Source of the DNA: Gemmatimonadota bacterium
GTDB taxonomy: Bacteria; Gemmatimonadota; Gemmatimonadetes; Gemmatimonadales; Gemmatimonadaceae
Assembly: GCA_023249375.1 (NCBI GenBank)
Contig: JAHFCT010000021.1
Span: forward strand, 1-61,042
Reading direction: 5' to 3'
Length of the DNA stretch: 61,042 nucleotides
Shown: piece after piece, positions 55,324 through 61,042 of the stretch
Layout of the letters: every line of letters begins with the position of its first letter
Numbering within the stretch: position 1 is the stretch's first letter
Made by a program: the position numbers and the translations under genes
Notes under the pieces: generated by a model
The model's database searches: none
Told to the model about the DNA's origin: nothing
Seen by the model: only the letters and a program-made list of their open reading frames with translations

Positions 55324-56460
55324 ATGTCCGTCTCGCGCCGCCACTTCGTTTCCGCTCTCGGCCTCGGAGGTGCCGGCCTCGTGTCGCCGCCGTTGTTTGG
55401 CCACCGCGGCCACGAAGCCCGACTCGTCGAGTGGCTGAACGCGCCGCCAGCGCCATCCGCGCTGATTCGCCTCGACAGCAACGAGAATCCGAATGGCCCG
55501 GGCGCCAAGGCGTTCGAGGCCATCCGCGCGATGTTCGGCGAGGCGAACCGGTATCCGGATGATCCCGAACGCGCGCTTGTCGCGGCGATTGCACGCGAGC
55601 ACGGGGTCTCCGAAGACAACGTCATCCTCGGCTGCGGCTCGAGCGAAATCTTGCGCATGTGCGTCGAGCGCTTCGTGAACACGGCGCAGCATCTCGTGAC
55701 GGCGGGGCCGACGTTTGAGCTGCCGGCCAACTTTGCGCAGACGATGGGGCGTCCCGTGGTCACAGTGCCGGTGGACGCCAAGCTGCGGCTCGACCTCGCG
55801 GTGATGGGCGACAAGGCCGGCGGCGCCGGGTTGATCTTCTTCTGCCATCCCAAGAATCCGACGGCGACGGTGCACGGCGACGCCGCGGTGCGTGAGTTCG
55901 TCGCCCGTGTGCGCCGCGACTCGCCGGCCACGTACATCCTCATCGACGAGGCGTACCACGAGTACGTCGACGAGCCGTCGTACAAGACGGCGATCCCGAT
56001 GGCGCTGGCCGATCCCAACGTGATCGTGTCGCGCACCTTCTCCAAGGTGTTCGGCATGGCCGGGCTGCGCGCCGGGTATGCGATCGTGCACCGTGAGACG
56101 GCGCGCAAGCTGCAGGGCTGGCGGTTGGGTTCGGGCATCAACGTGCTCGCCGCGGCCGCGGCCATCGCGTCGATTGGCGATCACGAACACATCGCGCTCG
56201 AGCAGAAGCGCAACCGCGACGCCAAGGCGTTCACGCGCGCGTTTTTCGAGAAGGCTGGGTACGAAGTGGGTGCGAGCGACACGAACTTCCTGATGATCGA
56301 TCTCAAGAAGGACATGCGTCCGGTGCGCGACGCCTGCCGCAAGGAAGGCATCGCCGTCGGCCGGCCGTTCCCGCCGCTGCTGACGCAGCTGCGCATCTCC
56401 ATCGGGACGATGGAGGAGATGGTGAAGGCGACCGACGTGCTCAAGCGAGTGCTCGCGTAA
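55324..56460 (+). CDS. HisC-like class I/II aminotransferase with N-terminal Tat signal
   Basis: A 378-residue PLP aminotransferase. The first 35 residues look like a Tat signal (SRRHFVSALGLGGAGLVSPP). Then comes the HisC-like domain: LDSNENPNGPG, NRYPDDPERALVAAIA, NVILGCGSSEILRM, PKNPTA, LIDEAYHEYV, and the PLP lysine in SRTFSKVFGMAGLRAGY (K241). Cytosolic HisC has no export signal, so this is probably a periplasmic aminotransferase of unknown substrate. GGGAGG precedes the ATG; an upstream in-frame start would precede the Tat motif by nine codons. A TAGGTT promoter-like word lies 26 nt upstream. Confidence 0.82.
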   Translation: MSVSRRHFVSALGLGGAGLVSPPLFGHRGHEARLVEWLNAPPAPSALIRLDSNENPNGPGAKAFEAIRAMFGEANRYPDDPERALVAAIAREHGVSEDNVILGCGSSEILRMCVERFVNTAQHLVTAGPTFELPANFAQTMGRPVVTVPVDAKLRLDLAVMGDKAGGAGLIFFCHPKNPTATVHGDAAVREFVARVRRDSPATYILIDEAYHEYVDEPSYKTAIPMALADPNVIVSRTFSKVFGMAGLRAGYAIVHRETARKLQGWRLGSGINVLAAAAAIASIGDHEHIALEQKRNRDAKAFTRAFFEKAGYEVGASDTNFLMIDLKKDMRPVRDACRKEGIAVGRPFPPLLTQLRISIGTMEEMVKATDVLKRVLA

Positions 56461-56473
56461 ACGCGCGCGATTG

Positions 56474-56593
56474 AGGACAGGGATCACGGATCACGAATCA
56501 GGATTGCGACCACGGATTCCGATTTCGATTGGATCAATCGCCCATCGTGGTCCTGAATCAAAATCCTGATTCGTGATCCGTGATCCCTGTCCT
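56474..56593. repeat. 120-bp fold-back element (dispersed repeat, copy 3)
   Basis: Two perfect 32-bp inverted arms (56474-56505 and 56562-56593) flank a 56-nt loop that holds an inner GACCACG/CGTGGTC pair. Each arm starts with the core AGGACAGGGATCACGGAT. It begins 13 nt after the aminotransferase stop. Copies 1 and 2 have only one arm. No coding potential. It resembles a MITE or REP-type palindrome. Confidence 0.9.
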
Positions 56594-56608
56594 AAATCGC
56601 ATCCCCAA

Positions 56609-56637
56609 TTGATCGCCGCCCAGCACCAGACTATCAT
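56609..56637 (+). promoter_or_regulatory. Promoter of ffs
   Basis: TTGATC (-35, 56609-56614), a 17-nt spacer and TATCAT (-10, 56632-56637) predict a start near 56643, at the 5' end of the SRP RNA. Confidence 0.7.
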
Positions 56638-56641
56638 TAGG

Positions 56642-56744
56642 ATGCTCCAGGCCCCGGTGGGCGCGGGCCCGCCAACTCCGCCAGGGTCGAAAGGCAGCAA
56701 CGGTACGTGGTGTCTCACGTCGCATCGTCAGGCCTGGAGCACTT
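56642..56744 (+). ncRNA. ffs: Signal recognition particle RNA (4.5S type)
   Basis: About 100 nt. The 5' TGCTCCAGGCC and 3' GGCCTGGAGCA close the molecule with an 11-bp perfect stem. The apical SRP core CCAGGGTCGAAAGGCAGCA has a GNRA tetraloop (GAAA) and the conserved AGCA that binds Ffh. Promoter elements lie directly upstream and an 18-bp terminator hairpin directly downstream. It is the scaffold of the SRP that targets nascent membrane proteins. Confidence 0.92.
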
Positions 56745-56785
56745 TCGCGGGGGGTATTCGCCAACGTGGCGGATGCCCCCCGCGA
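56745..56785 (+). terminator. Terminator of ffs
   Basis: An 18-bp stem (56745-56762 with 56768-56785, two G-U pairs) with a 5-nt AACGT loop and a TTCATTTCC tail. It sits directly after the SRP RNA and before the convergent tyrA. Confidence 0.85.
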
Positions 56786-56829
56786 TTCATTTCCATGCGT
56801 TGGCCCGACGGCAGCGGTGCAAGCGAGGG

Positions 56830-57666
56830 TCAGTCCGCGTCCGTCCACGCATGCGCCGCCGCAAAGGCCTCGCACAGCGCCCGCCGATCGCGCCGCTCCA
56901 CTGCGCCGCGCAGCGCACCGAGCTGCGCGAGACACGTGTCGAGCGCGTCGAGCACCGGCACCGCGTTGTCCTCGAAGATCGCGGCCCACATCTCGGGCGA
57001 TGACGCGGCCATCCGCGTCATATCGCGTCCGCCCGCTCCAAGGCGACTCCGCGCCACCGCACGGGATGACAGCGTGCCCGCCAGCGCGAGTGACAGCAGC
57101 TCCGGCAGATGACTGCTGAACGCCATCTCGGCGTCGTGCATCGTCGCGTCGCGCTCAAGGGGCTTCGCCCCAACTGATCGCCACAGCGCCCGCGCGGCCT
57201 TCCACGTGGCGACGCGAGTGTCAGTCGTGCGGCACAGATCTACGCGTGCCCCCGCGAAAAGTCCCCTCCGCGAGGCCAGCCAGCCGGCGCGGTGATCGCC
57301 GGCCATCGGATGGCTCCCCACGAACCTGCTCGACAAGCCAAGTGCGCTGGCGCGCTGCACGATGCGGCGCTTGGTGCTGCCCACATCCGTGATCAATGCC
57401 GCCTGCGCGATGTGCGGGCGCGCTTGCTCCAGCAACTCCGGCGCGGCGTCCACTGGCACCGCCAGCACCACCGTGTGCGCCTCGCTGAGCGCGCGCAAGC
57501 TGCCGTCGATGACGCGCGCAATCACCCCCGACCGAAACGCATGCCGCGTCGAGGACGTGTCGGCGTCAAAGCCCCACACGGTGGCGCCGCGCGCCGACAG
57601 ATCGCGGGCCAGCGACCCCCCAATCAGGCCAAGGCCGAGGATGGCAAACGGTCCCTCCGAGGTCAC
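56830..57666 (-). CDS. tyrA: Prephenate dehydrogenase
   Basis: A 278-residue enzyme. NAD-binding [15 protein letters not shown], then [14 protein letters not shown], and the catalytic-site phrase [14 protein letters not shown]. The helical dimerisation domain follows ([23 protein letters not shown]). It oxidises prephenate to 4-hydroxyphenylpyruvate, committing to tyrosine. GTG start overlaps the chorismate mutase stop (GTGA). Last gene of the DAHP synthase-chorismate mutase-tyrA operon, facing ffs. Confidence 0.92.
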   Translation of the reverse strand: MTSEGPFAILGLGLIGGSLARDLSARGATVWGFDADTSSTRHAFRSGVIARVIDGSLRALSEAHTVVLAVPVDAAPELLEQARPHIAQAALITDVGSTKRRIVQRASALGLSSRFVGSHPMAGDHRAGWLASRRGLFAGARVDLCRTTDTRVATWKAARALWRSVGAKPLERDATMHDAEMAFSSHLPELLSLALAGTLSSRAVARSRLGAGGRDMTRMAASSPEMWAAIFEDNAVPVLDALDTCLAQLGALRGAVERRDRRALCEAFAAAHAWTDAD

Positions 57667-57986
57667 GGCGTGTCGTCCTGCTGCACGCGGCGGCACATCG
57701 CCACTACGGGCCAGAAGATGTCGCGCACGGCCTCCTCGGGCAGTCCGACCCGGCGCGCATGCTTCGCCACCGAGGCGACGACCTGCGCTTCGCGTCGCGG
57801 GTCGAGTGTCGCAAGTCCGGCCTTTCTCTTTTCAGCGCCGATCCTGCGTGCGAGCTCGAGCCGGCGCGCGAGGAGATCCACGAGTTCACCGTCGAGCGCG
57901 CCGAGTTGCTCGCGCAACGCGGCAAGGGCAGCCGACGTCGCGGTCTTCGAGGCAGGCGACGGCGTCGATTTCGAGGCGGGCGTCAT
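57663..57986 (-). CDS. Chorismate mutase (AroQ class)
   Basis: A 107-residue helical protein. After a disordered Ser/Thr/Lys N-terminus (about 18 residues) comes [35 protein letters not shown], then [21 protein letters not shown], the AroQ pattern with the catalytic Arg and Lys positions present. It converts chorismate to prephenate. The ATG shares one base with the DAHP synthase stop (TGATG); a GTG one codon upstream is also possible. Its own stop overlaps tyrA. Confidence 0.9.
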   Translation of the reverse strand: MTPASKSTPSPASKTATSAALAALREQLGALDGELVDLLARRLELARRIGAEKRKAGLATLDPRREAQVVASVAKHARRVGLPEEAVRDIFWPVVAMCRRVQQDDTP

Positions 57987-59038
57987 CACGCCACCTTCGA
58001 CTTGCGCGTGCTCGCGCTGAGCGTACGTCCCGCCGCTTCGGCGAACGGAGCGAGCGCGCGCATCATCGCGCCGAATGCGTCGAGCGTCAGCGACTGGTCG
58101 CCGTCTGACATCGCCTCGCCCGGGCGCGGATGCACCTCGACAATCAGACCGTCCGCACCCGCGGCGATGGCGGCGAACGCCAGCGCCGGCACGAGGTCGG
58201 CGCGTCCCGCGGCATGGCTGGGATCCACGATGACCGGCAGATGCGTCTCGCGCTTGAGCACGGGAATGGCGGCGACATCGAGCGTGTTGCGCGTGGCGGT
58301 CTCATACGTGCGGATGCCGCGCTCGCACAGCACCACCAGCTCATTGCCGCGCGCCATGATGTGTTCGGCGGCGAGGATGAGCTCGGTGATGGTGGCGGAG
58401 AGCCCACGCTTGAGAAGCACCGGCCGGCGCACGCGTCCCACCTCAGCGAGCAATGCGTAGTTCTGCATGTTGCGCGCGCCGATCTGCAGCATGTCGGCGT
58501 GCTCGGCCACGAGTTCGACGTGGCGCGGGTCCATCACCTCAGTGACCACCGGAAGTCCCGTGGCCGCCCGCGCATCGGCGAGCAGCGCGAGCCCCTGCGC
58601 GCCTAGCCCCTGGAAGGCCCACGGCGAGGTGCGGGGCTTGAACGCGCCGCCGCGGAGCATCGACGCGCCGTGCTCGCGCACGCCGCGCGCGGTCTCGAGC
58701 AGCATTTCGGCGTTCTCCACGGAACACGGTCCTGCCGCCACGATTACGCGGTCTCCACCGAGCGTCGTGCCAGCCGCATCGCCGAGCGGCACAAGCGTGG
58801 GAGTCGCGCGGAACTCCCGCGATGCCAAACGGTACGGCGTGCGCACGGGAACGACCGACGCCACGCCCGGCCATCGGCGGACGGCGCCCGCATCGAGTTG
58901 TGAGGTGTCGCCAATGCACCCCACCACCACTCGGTCAGTGCCGTGCGATACGTGCGTGCGCACCCCGTGCTCCTCGAGGTGCTCGCGCAGGGCGTCGAGC
59001 ACCGGCTGGGGAATGCCTGCTTCGGTAATGATGATCAC
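57986..59038 (-). CDS. aroF: 3-deoxy-7-phosphoheptulonate synthase (DAHP synthase), type I-beta with N-terminal regulatory domain
   Basis: A 350-residue enzyme. Residues 1 to about 75 form a ferredoxin-like (ACT-like) regulatory domain of the Thermotoga type ([21 protein letters not shown]). The barrel follows: [44 protein letters not shown], and [12 protein letters not shown]. It condenses PEP and erythrose-4-phosphate, the first step of aromatic synthesis. GTG start with GGAG 6 nt upstream. A leader peptide/terminator attenuator lies between it and its promoter. Confidence 0.95.
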   Translation of the reverse strand: MIIITEAGIPQPVLDALREHLEEHGVRTHVSHGTDRVVVGCIGDTSQLDAGAVRRWPGVASVVPVRTPYRLASREFRATPTLVPLGDAAGTTLGGDRVIVAAGPCSVENAEMLLETARGVREHGASMLRGGAFKPRTSPWAFQGLGAQGLALLADARAATGLPVVTEVMDPRHVELVAEHADMLQIGARNMQNYALLAEVGRVRRPVLLKRGLSATITELILAAEHIMARGNELVVLCERGIRTYETATRNTLDVAAIPVLKRETHLPVIVDPSHAAGRADLVPALAFAAIAAGADGLIVEVHPRPGEAMSDGDQSLTLDAFGAMMRALAPFAEAAGRTLSASTRKSKVA

Positions 59039-59053
59039 GGCTGCTCCGTTGGG

Positions 59054-59090
59054 GCAAAAGAAAAAGGCCCGCGGACGTGTCCACGGGCCT
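59054..59090 (-). terminator. Attenuator terminator of the aromatic operon
   Basis: On the minus strand, AGGCCCGTGGAC (59090-59079) and GTCCGCGGGCCT (59076-59065) form a 12-bp stem (one G-U) with a 2-nt loop. TTTTTCTTTT follows (59065-59056). It ends about 18 nt before the DAHP synthase start. Confidence 0.9.
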
Positions 59091-59113
59091 GCGGTGCGAA
59101 GGGTTGGTGTCAG

Positions 59114-59194
59114 CTATGCGCGACTACCTGCCCCCGCGGCCCGTGTGAGGACGCGAAAGTAGGAATAAAAGTAGGCGCGGCGGCTGAGCATCAT
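59114..59194 (-). CDS. Aromatic leader peptide (attenuator)
   Basis: A 26-residue frame, MMLSRRA-YFYSYF-RVLTRAAGAGSRA, stop TAG. Five of six residues 8-13 are Tyr or Phe, using the codons TAC TTT TAT TCC TAC TTT. TTT and TAT are uncommon in this GC-rich sequence. The frame ends 24 nt before the terminator stem. Stalling at these codons in low charged Tyr/Phe tRNA would be the sensor of an attenuator. No strong ribosome site is visible; the predicted start of transcription is close to the ATG, so it may be nearly leaderless. Confidence 0.8.
   Translation of the reverse strand: MMLSRRAYFYSYFRVLTRAAGAGSRA
59138..59145 (-). promoter_or_regulatory. Antiterminator arm
   Basis: On the minus strand CACGGGCC (59145-59138), inside codons 17-19 of the leader peptide, is perfectly complementary to GGCCCGTG (59089-59082) in the left arm of the terminator. 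Pairing would prevent terminator formation. It lies directly after the Tyr/Phe codons. Confidence 0.75.
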
Positions 59195-59202
59195 ATGCGG
59201 AC

Positions 59203-59230
59203 TCTAAACGAGGCCGCTGCCGCGCGTCAA
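59203..59230 (-). promoter_or_regulatory. Promoter of the aromatic operon
   Basis: On the minus strand TTGACG (59230-59225), a 16-nt spacer and TTTAGA (59208-59203). The -35 is near consensus, the -10 weaker. The expected start near 59196 is next to the leader-peptide ATG at 59194. Confidence 0.5.
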
Positions 59231-59267
59231 GTGGGGACGCGCCGGATGCGGCAGGCGCGCCGTGTCA

Positions 59268-59295
59268 ACCGTCTACCGTCCACCGTCGACCCTCT
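59268..59295 (+). repeat. Four tandem heptamers before dnaX
   Basis: ACCGTCT, ACCGTCC, ACCGTCG, ACCCTCT follow each other with exact 7-nt period and end 13 nt before the dnaX ATG. They share the pattern [AC]CC[AG]TCT with the heptamers before ahcY. Confidence 0.8.
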
Positions 59296-59308
59296 GCAGT
59301 ATTATCCC

Positions 59309-61042
59309 ATGTCCCTCGCCCTCGCCCGCAAATACCGTCCGAAGAACTTCGCGTCGGTCGCCGTGCAGTCGCACGTGGCCGGGACGCTCAAGGGGGCGAT
59401 TGCGCGCGGCCGGGTCGCGCACGGCTACCTGCTGTGCGGCCCGCGTGGCACAGGCAAGACCACGCTCGCGCGCGTGCTCGCCATGGCGCTCAACTGCGAA
59501 AAGAAGCGCGACGACGGCGAGCCCTGCGGCGAGTGCTCGAGCTGCACGCGCATCTGGAGCGGCAGCGCGTCGTTGGACGTGGTCGAAATCGATGCCGCGT
59601 CGAATCGCGGCGTTGACGATGCGCGCGACCTGCGGGAACGCGCCCAGTATGCCCCGTCCGGCGAAGACCGCTACAAGGTGTACATCGTCGACGAAGCGCA
59701 CATGCTCACGCGCGAGGCGTGGAACGCGCTGCTGAAGGTGCTCGAAGAACCGCCGCCGCGGGTCGTCTTCGTCTTTGCCACCACCGAGCCGCAGAAGATC
59801 GCGCAGGCGGCCGCGCCGGTGCTCAGCCGTCTGCAGCGCTTCGACCTCAAGCGCATCGGCCCCGCGGACGTGCGCGAACGCCTGGCCGCGGTGCTCGCGG
59901 AAGAACAGGTGGCGGCCGAGCCGGACGCGCTGGCCATGCTTGCCCGCGCCGCCGATGGCTCGATGCGCGACGCGCTCTCACTCACCGACCAGGTGCTTGC
60001 CTGGGGCGATGGCACGGTGACGGCGCAGCGCGTGCGCGACGCGCTCGGCCTTGTCCCTGAGGATGAAACGCTGGCGCTGTTCGATCTCGTGCTCGACCGC
60101 CGCGCCGGTGACGTTTTTGGCGCGGTCGGCCGTCTGGCCGATCACGGCATCGACTTCAACGTGCTGCTCGCCGACTTCAGCGACGTGCTGCGCGCCCATC
60201 TCGCGCTGACCCTTGGCGGTACGCCGCCCGAGATCAGCGACCGGATGCGCAGCGAACTCGAGGTGCGCAAGGGACGCGCCACGTCGGCCGATCTCGTTCG
60301 CATGCTCGTGATGCTCGTGGAACTCGAGGCCGATTTCCGCCGCTCGGCGCAGCAGCAACTGCTGCTCGAATCGCTGCTCGTGCGCTTCGCGCTGCTCGAT
60401 CGCACGCTCGATCTCGAGACGGTGCTCAAGGGCATCACCGGCGCCACGCAGGGACCGCCGGCCTTTGGTGCGTCGTCATCGCGCACCGAACCGTCTCGCA
60501 CCGAACCGTCGCGCGCCGAACCGGCACGCAGCGCACCGCCGCGCGACGCCGACTCGACGCGTGCAGCGGCGCCCGCGGTGCGCGAAGGCGACGCTCCGCG
60601 CGCCGCGGCGCCGGCCGTGCGCGAAGGCGACGTGCGTGCGGCCGCCCCGCGTCTGCGCGACAGTGGGGAGGTCCGCCCGGCAATGGTGGCCGAAGCGCCG
60701 CCGCCTCGTCAGGCGCCCCGCGTTACGCCGCCCGCGAGCGCCGCACCGGCCGCCGCCGATGTCGCGGCGCCCACCGCCACGATGCCTGCCGAAATCAACC
60801 GGCTCGCCGAGTATTGGGACGAGATCGTGGACGTCATTCGCCGCGGCGGGCGCGGCACGCTCGCTGGCATGCTCGACCACGCCACCCCGCATGCGGTGTC
60901 GGGCAACGGTACCGTCACGCTCGCGGTGGACACCGACGCGCACGGCGACGCCATCACGCAGTCGGCCGAGCAGGTAATGGCCGCGCTGCGTACGCGCTTT
61001 AGCGGCATCACCCGCCTTGCCGTCAAGGCGCAGCAGTCTGCA
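59309..61042 (+). CDS. dnaX: DNA polymerase III subunit gamma/tau (3' end outside window)
   Basis: 578 codons are visible and the frame runs off the window. Clamp-loader AAA+ domain: Walker A GPRGTGKTT (44-52), a zinc module with C63, C73, C76 and C79, Walker B VYIVDEAHML, sensor 1 FATTEPQKI. Domain III follows (about residues 230-365), then an Ala/Pro/Arg-rich linker with repeated EPSRTEP and AAPAVREGD motifs, and the start of the tau-specific part (AEYWDEIVDVIRRGG). In PVLSRLQRFD the family's usual SRCQ is SRLQ. No A-rich frameshift site was seen in the visible part. No Shine-Dalgarno; the leader holds tandem heptamers. It is divergent from the aromatic operon. Confidence 0.95.
   Translation, partial: MSLALARKYRPKNFASVAVQSHVAGTLKGAIARGRVAHGYLLCGPRGTGKTTLARVLAMALNCEKKRDDGEPCGECSSCTRIWSGSASLDVVEIDAASNRGVDDARDLRERAQYAPSGEDRYKVYIVDEAHMLTREAWNALLKVLEEPPPRVVFVFATTEPQKIAQAAAPVLSRLQRFDLKRIGPADVRERLAAVLAEEQVAAEPDALAMLARAADGSMRDALSLTDQVLAWGDGTVTAQRVRDALGLVPEDETLALFDLVLDRRAGDVFGAVGRLADHGIDFNVLLADFSDVLRAHLALTLGGTPPEISDRMRSELEVRKGRATSADLVRMLVMLVELEADFRRSAQQQLLLESLLVRFALLDRTLDLETVLKGITGATQGPPAFGASSSRTEPSRTEPSRAEPARSAPPRDADSTRAAAPAVREGDAPRAAAPAVREGDVRAAAPRLRDSGEVRPAMVAEAPPPRQAPRVTPPASAAPAAADVAAPTATMPAEINRLAEYWDEIVDVIRRGGRGTLAGMLDHATPHAVSGNGTVTLAVDTDAHGDAITQSAEQVMAALRTRFSGITRLAVKAQQSA

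Noticed and set aside
59300-59305. TATTAT just before dnaX as a -10 promoter element.
   Set aside because: It ends 3 nt before the ATG, so transcription would start inside the gene; no matching -35 at 17 nt.

Overview
The window looks like chromosomal core and semi-core DNA from a high-GC, free-living, diderm bacterium. The gene mix fits a Gemmatimonadota-like soil or sediment organism: a MoxR/DUF58/VWA/DUF4159/DUF4175 operon, a YIP1-family membrane protein, an ArsR-methyltransferase next to ahcY, a GltD-like/2-oxoacid oxidoreductase trio, and many Tat, Sec and lipoprotein exports. This assignment is inferred from protein character only. I saw no phage, transposase, CRISPR array, rRNA or tRNA. 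One RNA gene is clear, the SRP RNA (ffs).

Layout. 1-2.3 kb: end of a membrane cytochrome b-like gene, a rhomboid protease and a secreted GH16 glucanase. 2.3-5.3 kb: a split TPP-dependent decarboxylase pair and a gamma-glutamyltransferase. 5.4-10 kb: a three-gene 2-oxoacid:acceptor oxidoreductase operon with its own flavin/Fe-S module. 10-13.6 kb: a YIP1 protein, then an ArsR-methyltransferase regulator and ahcY (SAM-cycle recycling). 13.7-22.5 kb: a pentapeptide-repeat membrane protein, then a minus-strand run of exported or envelope proteins with a MASE1 histidine kinase and LuxR-type response regulator upstream. 23-37.5 kb: an eight-gene, mostly translationally coupled minus-strand operon. 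It holds two VWA membrane proteins, a caspase-fold protein with Ser at the Cys position, a TPR/peptidase-MA protein, DUF4159, MoxR, DUF58 and a DUF4175 protein with a (GQQ)17 minisatellite. 37.7-41 kb: two exported hydrolases and a small DUF2892 protein. 41-46 kb: a serine-biosynthesis operon (serA, FAD dehydrogenase, serB, class V aminotransferase), every junction overlapping by 4 nt. 46-52.3 kb: a central-carbon cluster (tal, pyk, MBL-fold protein, pgi, fba) behind a structured leader. 52.4-56.5 kb: a coiled-coil lipoprotein (paralogue of the one at 15.6 kb), a YihY/BrkB protein, threonine aldolase and a Tat-exported HisC-like aminotransferase. 56.5-59.3 kb: a fold-back repeat, ffs, and the aromatic operon (DAHP synthase, chorismate mutase, tyrA). 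59.3 kb to the end: dnaX, cut by the window edge.

The most striking regulatory find is upstream of the DAHP synthase operon. A 26-codon reading frame there contains the run Y-F-Y-S-Y-F. It is followed by a perfect 12-bp intrinsic terminator and a competing 8-bp antiterminator pairing. This is a textbook layout for a Tyr/Phe-sensing ribosome-mediated attenuator. Second is a perfect 12-bp palindrome overlapping the -10 of a strong promoter directly in front of the ArsR-methyltransferase gene, which suggests an autoregulated, SAH-responsive (SahR-like) switch beside ahcY. Third is the eight-gene MoxR/VWA operon, whose caspase-like and peptidase-MA members are not part of the usual MoxR-DUF58-VWA description.

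Repeats form another layer. Heptamer tandem repeats of type [AC]CC[AG]TCT abut the start codons of ahcY and dnaX, both of which lack a Shine-Dalgarno sequence. A 24-bp pyrimidine-rich repeat precedes the dipeptidase gene. A dispersed repeat with the core AGGACAGGGATCACGGAT follows the stop codons of three unrelated genes and occurs once as a 120-bp fold-back.
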